Of a stretch of DNA of 64,000 bases, positions 51,045-62,051 are shown in pieces (positions within the stretch are counted from its first letter, which is position 1; the number at the start of each line of letters is the position of its first letter). The notes under the pieces are model-generated. The model saw only the letters and a program-made list of their open reading frames with translations, was not told the origin of the DNA and did not search any database. The position numbers and the translations under genes were made by a program. The DNA comes from Pseudomonadota bacterium (GTDB taxonomy: Bacteria > Pseudomonadota > Alphaproteobacteria > Rhizobiales > Rhizobiaceae), in assembly GCA_023451735.1 (NCBI GenBank), contig JAEXYH010000015.1, positions 62,001 to 126,000 of the forward strand, written 5' to 3'.

Positions 51045-52799
51045 ATGACTAAGAAAGTCGCGATCATCGGATCAGGGCCCACCGGCATCTACACATTCGC
51101 CGGGCTAGTCGCGAAAAGCGATCCGCTCTCGATCACCATATTCGAGGTGGAATCGGATCCGGGGAAAGGGACGCCCTATCACCCCGATATTAACGACCAA
51201 GCCATGCTCGCAAATATCGCGAGCGTCGAATTGCCCCCCATCCGTGAGACGCTGGTCACATGGCTGCGTCGTCAAACCGATGAGGAGTTGGCTCGCCTTA
51301 ACGTCCTCCGATCGCAGATCAAGGACCGCGAATTCTACCCACGCGTGGTGATCGGCGAATACTTGCAAAGTCAGTTTTCTCAGCTGATCGAAGACGGCAC
51401 GGCAAATGGACATTCAATCGAGGTAAAAGCCGCGCATAGGGTCATGGACATCCGGCTGCGCGAAAACGACATTCAGGTGACCGCCAAGCCTTTAAGGGGC
51501 GACAGCAAGGAATATGCCTATGACCACGTGGTCATGGCGACTGGACACAACTGGCCGGAAACCACGGAAATCAAGCCCGGCTTCTTCATTTCGCCCTGGC
51601 CTGCGCCATGTCTGAAGTCGATCAGCGCCTGTCCCGTCGGCATCCTCGGGACATCATTGAGCGCAATCGACGCGCTGATGACGGTCGCAACCGCACATGG
51701 GGTGTTCTATCTCGACCCGGCTGGACAGCTTCAATACCGATCGGCCGTCGGGAGCGAGGCTTTTCGCGGCACCCTCATGTCCCGTAAAGGCTTGCTGCCG
51801 GAAGCGGATTTCCACTGTGATTACCCGTATAGGCCGCTTCGAATATGCACCCCGCAGGCCGTTGATGCGCTCGTTCAAAGCGGCCCGGCCCATCTCCTTG
51901 ACCGCACTTTTGCGCTTTTCAAAGACGAGCTTGCAGCCGCTGATCCGGAATACGCAGCATCATTTGGACTAGCGCTGCTGAGCGTCGAGACGTTTGCCGA
52001 TGCGTATTTTGCCCCGCGCGAGACTGCCGACCCTTTCGTCTGGGCGGCCGAGAATCTTGCAGAAGCGGAATTAAACAAGGCAATCGAACGCACGGTTGAA
52101 TGGCGCTATGCAATTCTTCGGATGCACGAAGTCGTTGCACGCGTTGTTCCACACCTCGATGAAGCCGACCTGAAACGTTTTAATCGCAAACTCAAGACGG
52201 TGTTCGTGGACGACTATGCCACCGTTCCGCATCAATCCATCCATCGGATGCTTGCGCTCAAGCGCGCCGGGAAGCTCGATGTTCTTGCACTGGGAAACGA
52301 TTACTCGCTCGATACAGACAGCGTGGCGCGTGGAGCTGTTGTCACGATCGAAGGGAAGCGGATCTCATTTAATGCCTTCATCGATGCCACGGGCCAATCG
52401 GCATTGTCAGCACGGGATCTGCCGTTTCCGAGCTTGATCGAACAAGGCGTTGTCAAGGCGGCCGCGACACGCACAGCCGTTCGAGTGCTGGGGTTGGAGG
52501 AAGAGGACATCGTACGTATCGGCGGCATCGACCTGGATGCCGCATTCCGCCCGATCTTTACGGAGCCCCTCTGTCACAACCTCTATTGTGCCGCGATTTC
52601 GTTTCTCTTGCACAAGCTTCCATTTGTGCAGGGGCTGACCAGCGCGAAGGAAATCGGCGAGATCGTGTCGAGGGCAATACTTGGTAAGGATTTGGCTCTC
52701 GGGTCCACCATCATGCCGATAGGAACGGCTCAACTGCATTCATCGAGGGACACCATGTCGCCGACCACTGCAATGCCTTCGCTCATCACCGAGCAGTAG
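51045..52799 (+). CDS. FAD/NAD(P)-binding protein of the HpyO-like class
   Basis: 584 residues from ATG at 51045. The N-terminal dinucleotide fold is clear (KVAIIGSGPTGIYTFAGL, then FEVESDPGKGTPYH), followed by a second nucleotide-binding part (VVMATGHNWPE; VGILGTSLSAIDAL) and an ATGQ segment FIDATGQSALSA. This is the large FAD-NAD(P)-binding class (NAD_binding_9), whose substrates are mostly unknown. Its 3' end overlaps the MOSC gene on the other strand by 70 bases. Confidence 0.85.
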   Translation: MTKKVAIIGSGPTGIYTFAGLVAKSDPLSITIFEVESDPGKGTPYHPDINDQAMLANIASVELPPIRETLVTWLRRQTDEELARLNVLRSQIKDREFYPRVVIGEYLQSQFSQLIEDGTANGHSIEVKAAHRVMDIRLRENDIQVTAKPLRGDSKEYAYDHVVMATGHNWPETTEIKPGFFISPWPAPCLKSISACPVGILGTSLSAIDALMTVATAHGVFYLDPAGQLQYRSAVGSEAFRGTLMSRKGLLPEADFHCDYPYRPLRICTPQAVDALVQSGPAHLLDRTFALFKDELAAADPEYAASFGLALLSVETFADAYFAPRETADPFVWAAENLAEAELNKAIERTVEWRYAILRMHEVVARVVPHLDEADLKRFNRKLKTVFVDDYATVPHQSIHRMLALKRAGKLDVLALGNDYSLDTDSVARGAVVTIEGKRISFNAFIDATGQSALSARDLPFPSLIEQGVVKAAATRTAVRVLGLEEEDIVRIGGIDLDAAFRPIFTEPLCHNLYCAAISFLLHKLPFVQGLTSAKEIGEIVSRAILGKDLALGSTIMPIGTAQLHSSRDTMSPTTAMPSLITEQ

Positions 52800-53464
52800 A
52801 CCCCGAGGCTACGGCGATTGTGGCGCAGGATGGCTCGCAAGATCTCAGGGTCTTCTCCCAAGCCGGGTTGCGAAATCAGCGTTATTCCGCATCTCTTGGT
52901 TTCTTCTTCGACGCGAAGTCCGATCGAACCGATGTGCAGTCGGTGGCGGAGCCAGGACGCCTCGACAAAGTCGTCGTCGGGCCCGTCGATGAGCAAGGTC
53001 GGACGAAAGCGACGGGCATCGATATCGCTTGCCGGCAGGATTCTGGCGAGCCGACGCAGCGCCCCCATCGTCAGGATATGGACGGGAAAATGCGGATGGC
53101 GATGCTCCGCACCCGGAAATCCATTGGCGCTGCCATCGCCCAGTTTTCCGACAACGACGCCAAAGCCAAAATAGTCCGACAGCATCGTGTTGATCGAGGG
53201 ATCGCTAATCGACTCCACCGTGCCATCAGGAAACGAAATAAGCGGCGCATCGCCATCTATGTCGCGTGCAGTAAGGTGGAGCGCAGGGCGCCAACGCTGA
53301 TCTTTCTCCGGCGCTGCTGGCGTTCCAGTCAGACGATCGAGCAACACAAATTTGCGATCGCCCGGAGCGCCTGAGCGGGCTATCCGAATAACCCCTACCC
53401 TTTCGCCTCCCACCGAAGCCACAGGGTAACGCCAGATTTCGGTAATCGACCCAACTTGGTTCAA
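52730..53464 (-). CDS. MOSC-domain protein
   Basis: 244 residues. The start ITEIWRYPVASVGGERV and GDRKFVLLD are the beta-barrel (MOSC_N) part; DIDARRFRPTLLIDG, LRVEEETKRCGITLIS and LGVYCSVMSEG form the MOSC core with the conserved Cys in KRCG. MOSC proteins handle sulfur or molybdenum cofactor in reductions such as YcbX-like detoxification. A GGAAC-N16-TGTT sequence lies 43 bases upstream. Confidence 0.88.
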   Translation of the reverse strand: MNQVGSITEIWRYPVASVGGERVGVIRIARSGAPGDRKFVLLDRLTGTPAAPEKDQRWRPALHLTARDIDGDAPLISFPDGTVESISDPSINTMLSDYFGFGVVVGKLGDGSANGFPGAEHRHPHFPVHILTMGALRRLARILPASDIDARRFRPTLLIDGPDDDFVEASWLRHRLHIGSIGLRVEEETKRCGITLISQPGLGEDPEILRAILRHNRRSLGVYCSVMSEGIAVVGDMVSLDECS

Positions 53465-53506
53465 GTGAAGCTCGCTATCGGCCTGTCAATTCGTGCTGAC
53501 TGTTGA

Positions 53507-53531
53507 ACAGAAAAGCGGGAGCGCCGTTCCA
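53507..53531 (-). promoter_or_regulatory. EcfG-type promoter for the MOSC gene
   Basis: Minus strand GGAAC-N16-TGTT, one base off consensus, 43 bases before the start at 53464. Confidence 0.58.
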
Positions 53532-53707
53532 AGGGTCAGCAACGCGTGCCAGCGACAGGATTACTCAGCTTGTATCGCCGCTGCGATGCTCGCTGAAGAC
53601 TGCGCAGGCCTAGCTTCCAGCTGCCGAACAAGGCGTAGGCACCAGTGGGAACGAGCAGGACGTTGCCGCATCGTCTAGCGTAGCTTCGAGGTGCAAAGCG
53701 GCGCTCA

Positions 53708-53893
53708 TCAGCGCGTCTCGCCGCGCAACCGCCGTTCCCACCAGTCTATAAATCCCTGGGAAGACGCGCTCTCCGCAGCAGCTTCCTCCGTCGTGAAGAG
53801 TCCGGGGAGTGTTTCAATACTGCCATTCGGCCAATACACCTCGATGGCATAACCATCACCGAGCCACACGATCTCGTACTTCGGCGTAGGCAT
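53708..53893 (-). CDS. small hypothetical protein
   Basis: 61 residues (MPTPKYEIVWLGDGYAIEVY...), with an N-terminal beta-hairpin-like part and a C-terminal WWERRLRG. Looks like a genuine small protein but no family is recognised. Confidence 0.55.
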   Translation of the reverse strand: MPTPKYEIVWLGDGYAIEVYWPNGSIETLPGLFTTEEAAAESASSQGFIDWWERRLRGETR

Positions 53894-53993
53894 TTGCGCC
53901 TCTTTTCGGAACTCACAGCCGCTGCTCGCCTCACCTATTTTGGTGAAACGAAAAAATCACAGGTCAGAAATACCACGCGGCGACCTGAAATTA

Positions 53994-54266
53994 ATGTCGG
54001 CTAACCGACAGACACTCTGTCGATCAGTCGCTAGACCAAAGTCGATATCGAACATAACCATTATAGAGCAACACGTGTCTTCTGCGAGCCTTGTCCCGTG
54101 CCCAGCCTGCAACCAGAGGCGCGATCTGATTGCTATCAAGCGCGACCCCGAGGGTAAGGGCGAAATACGTACCTTTCGGTGCGCCGCTTGCGACGAGACG
54201 ATGAGGTACCTCTTCCGCGGTCGAGGTGAGCCAATCAACCTCGGAAACAAACCGCCTCACGCCTGA
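53994..54266 (+). CDS. small zinc-ribbon protein
   Basis: 90 residues from ATG at 53994; 18 in-frame codons upstream are possible. Two Cys pairs (PCPACNQRRD and RCAACDE) form a likely zinc ribbon, followed by a short Arg/Gly tail. The first ~30 residues are not protein-like, so the true start may be later. Function unknown. Confidence 0.55.
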   Translation: MSANRQTLCRSVARPKSISNITIIEQHVSSASLVPCPACNQRRDLIAIKRDPEGKGEIRTFRCAACDETMRYLFRGRGEPINLGNKPPHA

Positions 54267-54316
54267 ACCCGGAACATTTCCGCTGTAAGCTTCCTTGTTT
54301 GAACGAGGAGAGGTTC

Positions 54317-54739
54317 ATGCGCTCAAAACTATTGATTGCCGTTACTTTGGCTATCGCGATGTCCGCCTCAGCTTGGGCTCAGAGCGGGGGTGGCGGAGGA
54401 AGTTCGGGCGGTAGCGCGAGCACTGGTGGCGGATCAGTTGGCGCGGGACCAGCCGGCGACTCCAGCGCGGCCCAGAGGGGTGCCGTGAATGCGGTCGAAC
54501 GACAAAATGGATCGAATGACACCAAAGCCGTCCCGTCGCCCTCCACAACGGACTCGTCGAGCTCGCCCTCATATGGGCAATCATCGGCGGGCTCGGCTGC
54601 AACTCGATCGCTTGGCAGCACTAATACAGGTGTGATGAAAAATCTCAATGCGGCCGCGCCATCGGCGGACAACGCTGGAGCGAGTGTGGCGCCGGCGGGG
54701 CGCGTTGGGGACAAAACACCCAGCCGCGACTTCCGATAA
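54317..54739 (+). CDS. exported Gly/Ser-rich low-complexity protein
   Basis: 140 residues from ATG at 54317 after GAGGAGAGG. A signal peptide (residues 1-21, ending SAWAQ) precedes a Gly/Ser/Ala-rich sequence with no recognisable domain. Such exported low-complexity proteins are common in Bradyrhizobium relatives; role unknown, perhaps in the envelope. Confidence 0.72.
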   Translation: MRSKLLIAVTLAIAMSASAWAQSGGGGGSSGGSASTGGGSVGAGPAGDSSAAQRGAVNAVERQNGSNDTKAVPSPSTTDSSSSPSYGQSSAGSAATRSLGSTNTGVMKNLNAAAPSADNAGASVAPAGRVGDKTPSRDFR

Positions 54740-54747
54740 CGATCGAT

Positions 54748-54775
54748 GAAACGGCCCACCCATGCGGTCCGTTTC
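54748..54775. terminator. weak hairpin between convergent genes
   Basis: GAAACGG and CCGTTTC form a 7-bp stem with a 14-base loop between the convergent genes ending at 54739 and 54819. No long T-run. Confidence 0.4.
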
Positions 54776-54818
54776 GTTCGATCCACCCTTCATATCTCTT
54801 TAGCCGATGAACCTCGTT

Positions 54819-55028
54819 TTATTTGACGCCGCCGCCAGCCGAACTTGCCGAGCCTTTTGCCGAGCTAGCTGGGCTATTTTTGCCGCTCATCGAGTTGGCA
54901 CTGTTCGTGCCACCAGCTTTGCCACTCATCATCTTCGATGTGGATTTGCGTGGCTTGGCGTCGGCAAAGGTTGCGGTCGAGCTGATAGCGAAAGTGGCGA
55001 GGGCGAGAATCGCAAATATCTTCTTCAT
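54819..55028 (-). CDS. small exported Ser/Lys-rich protein
   Basis: 69 residues. A clear signal peptide (MKKIFAILALATFAISSTA and FADA cleavage region) is followed by ~45 residues rich in Ser, Lys, Gly and Ala with no aromatic residues. Role unknown. Convergent with the Gly/Ser-rich exported protein, which it resembles in composition only. Confidence 0.72.
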   Translation of the reverse strand: MKKIFAILALATFAISSTATFADAKPRKSTSKMMSGKAGGTNSANSMSGKNSPASSAKGSASSAGGGVK

Positions 55029-55084
55029 GACAAGACTCCCTGTTGTCGCCGTTGAACATCACTGTGTTAGCAAAGTTCCGCGGA

Positions 55085-55654
55085 TCATAAGACGTCTTCG
55101 ATCAATCCGAAGGCTTTTGCCTCTTGTGCCTCCAGATACCAGTTGTCGGGAGCTTTCCGCTTCACCTCGTCCAATGAGATCTGCGATCCCCGGATGAGGT
55201 TCTCAAAGCCCTCATTTTGTATCTGGATAGAACATTCGATCTCATTAAGTGTCGCCTTCACGGCCGCCATACATGTGGTTAGCGGGCCGTCGATGACGAG
55301 CGTTTTGGACATTTTCCGCTCATGCACCATCAGCCGACTGCCGCGGGTCACGTAGCGATTTTCACGGGTAAAGAAGCTCATGAAGGTGACGCCTGCAGAG
55401 TAAATTGCCGCCTTGCCCAGAAAAACGAACCGGGACCCTGCCGAAATTTCGGAGCGAAACCGGATATCCTCACCCATCATCCGTGCCACTTCGGGATCGC
55501 CCCCGAGCGTCGATAGCTCGATCACGACAAAATCTCGCCCGGTCGCATCATCGAGTTGGCGACGAAAGGCCTTATACATTTCGTGATCCACGACGCCGGA
55601 AAGCAAAATTGCTGGGGAGCTGAAATCCTTCGGCTGCAGAGTTGCGACGACCAT
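55085..55654 (-). CDS. ClpP/crotonase-fold serine peptidase-like protein
   Basis: 189 residues from ATG at 55654; 32 upstream in-frame codons lie across the promoter and were rejected. The ClpP fold is seen in VVIELSTLGGDPEVARMMGE, KAAIYSAGVTFMSFF with candidate nucleophile Ser86, and GSRLMVHERKM with His111 (ClpP: RIMIHQP). The usual ASMGA around Ser is YSAGV, as in some ATP-independent relatives. The C-terminus (YLEAQEAKAFGLIEDVL) fits ClpP closely. No chaperone gene is adjacent. A perfect EcfG promoter lies 40 bases upstream, indicating stress induction. Confidence 0.85.
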   Translation of the reverse strand: MVVATLQPKDFSSPAILLSGVVDHEMYKAFRRQLDDATGRDFVVIELSTLGGDPEVARMMGEDIRFRSEISAGSRFVFLGKAAIYSAGVTFMSFFTRENRYVTRGSRLMVHERKMSKTLVIDGPLTTCMAAVKATLNEIECSIQIQNEGFENLIRGSQISLDEVKRKAPDNWYLEAQEAKAFGLIEDVL

Positions 55655-55693
55655 GTTCGAGTTCTTCCCTTCGGCACGAAATCTACCGCAACG

Positions 55694-55718
55694 AACGCTG
55701 CGTAAAAAAACGAGTTCC
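55694..55718 (-). promoter_or_regulatory. EcfG promoter, perfect match, for the ClpP-like gene
   Basis: Minus strand GGAAC-N16-CGTT, 39 bases between the -10 and the start at 55654. This position also argues against longer starts for the gene. Confidence 0.87.
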
Positions 55719-55752
55719 TTTGCACGGATCATTTCGATGAAGACCAACATCT

Positions 55753-56150
55753 AGTGCCGTTCTGGATCATCAAGGCGGCGCTTCCACATCTCAAGCCCGG
55801 GTCGGCTATCATCGGCACCTCCTCGGCACAGGCGATGATCCCTCCCCTGAACTGTATGACTACGCACAGACCAAAGCGGCGACCACGAATTATGTGAGGT
55901 CACTCGCGAAGCAACTCGCGTTCAAGGGTATCCGCGTCAATGCGGTAGCTCCGGGGCCAATCTGGACACCGCTGCAGTTATTGGGCGGCGCGACCATGGA
56001 AAGCTCGAAAAGTTCGGCGGCATGACACCTCTGGGCCGGCCAGGGCACCCCGTCGAATTGGCCTCGATATACGTCCAACTCGCGGCCGCAGACGCAGGTC
56101 ATGCGACAGGACAAGTCTACGGCGCGGTTGGCGGCTCCGGTCAGCCCTAA
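55753..56150 (+). pseudogene. SDR-family oxidoreductase remnant
   Basis: Three frames in turn read like the C-terminal half of a short-chain dehydrogenase (YghA-like): FWIIKAALPHLKPGSAIIGT, then after a shift YDYAQTKAATTNYVRSLAKQ with the YxxxK active site and RVNAVAPGPIWTPL, then after a second shift TPLGRPGHPVELASIYVQLA and TGQVYGAVGG to a TAA at 56148. The N-terminal NAD-binding half is absent. Broken by a truncation and two frameshifts. Confidence 0.85.
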
Positions 56151-56172
56151 GGGGGCATGCGGCGACTTCAAG

Positions 56173-56196
56173 CGCCGCCCAATGGGCGGCGGTTTT
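56173..56196 (+). terminator. hairpin terminator after the SDR remnant
   Basis: CGCCGCCC-AAT-GGGCGGCG followed by GTTTT, 22 bases after the remnant's stop. Likely the surviving terminator of the former gene. Confidence 0.8.
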
Positions 56197-56343
56197 ACAT
56201 CTTCAGTTGGAGATCCGAGCGGAAACATTTGTGATCTGACCCGCAAGCCCTGCGGCAGAGAGGCAGAAGTCTCTCGGATTTAACGACAACCCCGGCGCCG
56301 TTCCGCCGGGTGATCTGCATATCCAATCGCGAGGACAGCCATG

Positions 56344-58455
<2,112 letters not shown>

Positions 58456-58495
58456 GTTACCAGCTCCGTTTGGAAGGATTCAAATTGCGCCTGTC

Positions 58496-58520
58496 AACGG
58501 TAGCATTCCCCACACGTTCC
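58496..58520 (-). promoter_or_regulatory. EcfG promoter, perfect match, for katE
   Basis: Minus strand GGAAC-N16-CGTT, 40 bases before the katE start. Confidence 0.9.
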
Positions 58521-58616
58521 CGGGCAAATACCGCTTTTGCAGCCGCAATTCGCTTGGCAGGTCTTTTCGTGCGGACCGTTTTTAATTGGAAGCTCGGATG
58601 CAGATTTCGACCAGTG

Positions 58617-58997
58617 CTACCGGTGCCGGTTCACAAATATCTGCCAGCTGTCGGCGAGCTCGATCTGAACGTCGAACCTCTTCGCGCAAAGTGATAGAGG
58701 CGCGTCGAGGCTCTTGTTGGCGGAGCTGCAGAGAACTTCCTTGGCAATAATAACGCGATAGCCGAGATCCACCGCGGTGAGTACCATCGAAAGGACGCAG
58801 ACATCGGTTTCGGCGCCGCTGATCACAAGCGTATTGACGCGTTTCACAGGTAACCATTTTTGAAGGCGACTATTGGAGAAGGCCAAATAGATATGCCTGT
58901 CGGATACCGTCGCGGGAGGCACGAACGCTTTCAATTCTGGCAAAGGATCGAGAAGCCTGATCGACCTCCTCGCGAGTAATGCGCCGCCACTTGGCAT
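58617..58997 (-). pseudogene. isochorismatase-family remnant lacking its N-terminus
   Basis: The frame encodes the C-terminal part of a cysteine hydrolase: VSDRHIYLAFSNSRLQKWL, LVISGAETDVCVLSMVLTAVD with the catalytic Cys, and YRVIIAKEVLCSSA. About 100 residues with the catalytic Asp (DxQ) are missing, and nothing matching them lies upstream. The product would not be active. It may still be translated, but it is best treated as a truncated gene. Confidence 0.78.
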
Positions 58998-59040
58998 AAT
59001 AGGCTCGCTGACCCGACTTCCTGCAAGGCGAAGGATTCAG

Positions 59041-59307
59041 TCACACGATACTTTGCTCATCTGGAAAAGAGGCAATATCCATCGGAGATCGCCTTCGCAT
59101 GTAATGGTCGAGAACGAAAAGGCGGATGGCAGACGAAAGGTTCGATTTCGGCGCTCTTCCATCATCGATTCTGGTCGTCATATCGAAGACGGTGACGCCC
59201 TCGTCCCGGGCAATTTCCTTCAGTGCCGACCAGAATTCGTCCTCCAGACTGACGCTGGTTTTGTGTCCCGCGATCTCCAGAGAACGCTTGTGGATGGTGG
59301 ATTTCAC
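59041..59307 (-). CDS. ribbon-helix-helix domain protein (RHH_4 type)
   Basis: 88 residues. KRSLEIAGHKTSVSLEDEFW followed by LKEIARDEGVTVFDMTTRID and NLSSAIRLFVLDHY is the RHH_4 pattern found in small regulators of alphaproteobacteria. Probably binds DNA or acts as an AraC-independent small repressor; targets unknown. It sits alone, between two gene fragments. Confidence 0.85.
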   Translation of the reverse strand: MKSTIHKRSLEIAGHKTSVSLEDEFWSALKEIARDEGVTVFDMTTRIDDGRAPKSNLSSAIRLFVLDHYMRRRSPMDIASFPDEQSIV

Positions 59308-59383
59308 GCAAACCTCCAGATCCGTACCTCAGATTGCATCTGCCTTAGATCGCGATCAAATGTTGGAATTTCCCGCCCGGAGA

Positions 59384-59602
59384 TTACTTCCACTTTTCTC
59401 CCAACGCTCCGGTGGCCTTTAGCTCCGCCCGCACTTTCCGGACTCCCGGCAGTGGCTTTCCGAGCTCGCGCGCTTTCTTCTGGACGGCGGAAGAAGGCCT
59501 GCGGAGCGCGGCACTGGCGCGCATTAATGTCGCTCCCTCGTCCGACAACTTCTCGAGCCACGCAATGTCCTCGCTGGTCCAAGCCTTGCTGATGGGCATC
59601 AT
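59384..59602 (-). CDS. small helical hypothetical protein
   Basis: 72 residues from ATG at 59602 (MMPISKAWTSEDIAWLEKLS). SRP-like helices with RASAALRRPSSAVQKKAREL look like a homeodomain-like helix-turn-helix (SANT/GcrA-like N-terminus), often seen as conserved short proteins in Bradyrhizobium. Not assigned to a family. Confidence 0.6.
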   Translation of the reverse strand: MMPISKAWTSEDIAWLEKLSDEGATLMRASAALRRPSSAVQKKARELGKPLPGVRKVRAELKATGALGEKWK

Positions 59603-59729
59603 GTCTCCGCAAAACCTCCTCGCACACCGAGTTTGCTGCGGCTTCAGTCGGATGGGCGACATACGTCAGTTAAAAGTACCTTCCCAAAACTGGCCACATC
59701 TGGTCGGATGTCGCACCGGAGGGATAACA

Positions 59730-59951
59730 ATGCAGCCGAAGACAGATCAGCAACGCGGCCTAGCCCGACTTTTCGGCGAAGTTGCAAACAAAACGTCGCT
59801 TTTGGCGGGGCGCGCGACGACTTTTGCCATTGCGTCTGCCGTCGTCATCATCTGGGGCGTGACCGGGCCCCTGTGCGGCTACTCCGGCGAAAAATCGGTC
59901 CGCCGAACCGGCCAGAAGGCCCGCGAAGCCGCCGATCTAGCCGTCAAATGA
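59730..59951 (+). pseudogene. low-affinity iron permease remnant (N-terminus only)
   Basis: 73 residues from ATG at 59730 after GGAGGG. LFGEVANKTSLLAGRATTFA and the membrane helix with VIIWGVTGPLCGYS match the start of the low-affinity iron permease family (PF04120), but after GYS the homology ends and the remaining ~20 residues are unrelated. The second helix and C-terminus are missing. Confidence 0.65.
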
Positions 59952-60175
59952 AAGCTCCTCATCGGTGACAGTGAAGCTGCCCTGATGGGCCAAGGCTTCA
60001 GGGAACCAACGGGTTTCTCACGGAGTATGGACTAGAAGACATTTTGAAACTTGCTTTGCCCCAAGACGATCCCTCGCACGCGACTTATATTCATGGTCCT
60101 AATTCCTGCGATCCAATCTCCTGTCTTCCCCCATCCGCGAACGTCGGGCGCCGTCCGTATTAGTTGGAGGTCTGT

Positions 60176-61141
60176 TTGCGTCGTGTCCTGAGGGTCAAGA
60201 AATCCGAATGCGGGGGTGGCTGGGCCGTCGAACATCGGCGGGCACCGGGCGTCTGGATCGAGCTCGCGGGTCTCTATTTAAACGAAGAAGCGGCTTCCGC
60301 ATGGATCGACGAGAAGGGCGAGCAGTATCTGTCTGCCGAACGGCACCGTAGGACTGCCGTCATACGCCGTAACAACGTGCATCTGTCCGGTCGCGGCGAT
60401 ACGGCGATGGTCTTCGCGCACGGGTTCGGATGCGATCAACAGATGTGGCGCTTCGTGGCTCCACAATTCGAGAACGACTTTAAGGTTGTCCTCTTCGATC
60501 ATGTCGGTTCGGGCAGATCCGATGTCTCGGCATACAGCAGCGAGAAGTACGCGTCTCTTAACGGATACGCGGCGGACCTCACCGAGATCGGAGACATTTT
60601 AGGGCTCAGGGATGCGGTGTTGGTCGCCCATTCGGTCAGCGCGATGATCGCAGTGCTCGCATCGGTCGCGGCTCCGGCGATGTTCGGACGCCTTGTTTTG
60701 ATCGGACCATCCGCACGCTACATCGACGACATCGGATACATCGGCGGGTTCTCGCAGGACCGCATTGATGAGCTCCTTAAGTTTCTTAAAAGCAACTACA
60801 CCGATTGGGCTGCGGCGATGGCGCCGGCGATCGTCGGCAATCCGGACCGCCCTCACCTCGCCGAAGAGCTCAGCGATAGCATCTGCCGCATGAATCCTGA
60901 GATCGCGATGGAATTTGCACGCGTCACGTTCACGTCCGACAGCCGAGCCGAGCTACCGAACGTTGCGCGCCCCTCGCTGATCCTGCAGTGCTCGGAAGAC
61001 GCCATTGCTCCGCTCGAGGCGGGTGCTTACGTCCATCATGCCATCCCAGACAGCACGATGACCGTCATGAGGGCTACTGGCCACTGTCCGCACCTCAGCG
61101 CGCCTCGGGAGATCATCGCTGCAATTAGAGCCTTTGCCTGA
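60176..61141 (+). CDS. RsbQ-like alpha/beta hydrolase
   Basis: 321 residues from a TTG at 60176, chosen because GGAGG lies five bases upstream; another TTG is four codons earlier. Residues ~65-320 match RsbQ of Bacillus closely: MVFAHGFGCDQQMWRFVAP, VLFDHVGSGRSDVSAY, VAHSVSAMIAVLAS with the Ser nucleophile, LILQCSEDAIAP (Asp) and GHCPHLS (His). RsbQ enables the PAS phosphatase RsbP in energy-stress signalling, and related proteins hydrolyse strigolactone-like butenolides. The first ~60 residues are an unusual extension (PGVWIELAGLYLNEEAASAW). No RsbP partner is adjacent. Confidence 0.88.
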   Translation: MRRVLRVKKSECGGGWAVEHRRAPGVWIELAGLYLNEEAASAWIDEKGEQYLSAERHRRTAVIRRNNVHLSGRGDTAMVFAHGFGCDQQMWRFVAPQFENDFKVVLFDHVGSGRSDVSAYSSEKYASLNGYAADLTEIGDILGLRDAVLVAHSVSAMIAVLASVAAPAMFGRLVLIGPSARYIDDIGYIGGFSQDRIDELLKFLKSNYTDWAAAMAPAIVGNPDRPHLAEELSDSICRMNPEIAMEFARVTFTSDSRAELPNVARPSLILQCSEDAIAPLEAGAYVHHAIPDSTMTVMRATGHCPHLSAPREIIAAIRAFA

Positions 61142-61397
61142 AACCTTTCCAGCTTCGGCCCATTGCCGAGGCAGCACGCGCCGGGTGTCAACCGGTCGCA
61201 ATGGGGATGATGGACGCGACGATTTTGCCGGTTTCTCGCCGCGACAGCAACGCATCGGTACGCGTGGCAATCTAACCCGTTCTCGGCGCGTGTCCCCTTG
61301 TCGGGGGCAACACATCACATCGTCGCGTCCTCCAAATCCAAAGCCCCCACGCGACTGATCGACAGTGCGTTCGTCCGAAAACGGTAGTTCAGGATTT

Positions 61398-61598
61398 ATG
61401 ATGACAGATATCTTTGCTGGCCGCTGTGTGAACGGACCCAAGGCCGGCGAGCGTCTTAGCGCGCCTAGCAACAGTGTGCCCGTCATCGCGCCTGGAAGCG
61501 ATACTGAAGGACAGCTCATCGGGTTTTATGAGTACGACGCCGGTGAATGGAAGTGGCTTCCAGAGATATCTCCCAACCTGGGCGATCGGCTCCGGTGA
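61398..61598 (+). CDS. small hypothetical protein
   Basis: 66 residues from ATG at 61398 (MMTDIFAGRCVNGPKAGERL). It has a protein-like end (FYEYDAGEWKWLPEIS) but no recognised family. The reading frame on the opposite strand is longer but featureless. Confidence 0.5.
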   Translation: MMTDIFAGRCVNGPKAGERLSAPSNSVPVIAPGSDTEGQLIGFYEYDAGEWKWLPEISPNLGDRLR

Positions 61599-62051
61599 TG
61601 TGCGCTCCGATTGGCTACGCCCCTCAATTGGTTTATTATTCGGAAGTCCGCTTTGCGCCAAATGCGGTCGTCGAATGAAGGCAATCGCGAGTAGGCCTAC
61701 CGTAGACGGGTACAAACCTCGGCCCTCATTATGCCGATTGCCCGAGCGCGATACCTCCAATCGCTGCGATTGCAGAGTTCGCGTCATATTCTGCACGAAC
61801 GTTGCCTGCAAAAAGCTCGTGGTCCACCGATTTTCGCCTCACCCACTTGCCAGCGGCCGGACGTACATATTCCAACGTCCCCGCATCACGGTGCGTGTCA
61901 TCCAGAGTGCCCCCAACAAGCCCCTGTCTGAGCTGGGTTTAGGAAATCCAGGAACGACGAGTCTTGATGGCGGGCGATGGGCATTGCCTTCGGCGCCTTC
62001 CACCAGATCGTATCCTGCCCCAATCGAAAGCCAGACCAACCTGCCAGAAGT
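61599..62051. other. region without a recognisable gene
   Basis: About 450 bases. A plus-strand stretch near 61650-61790 encodes LCAKCGRRMKAIASRP and later Cys residues, which may be a decayed zinc ribbon, but no start or clean end is seen. Nothing else. Confidence 0.4.
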
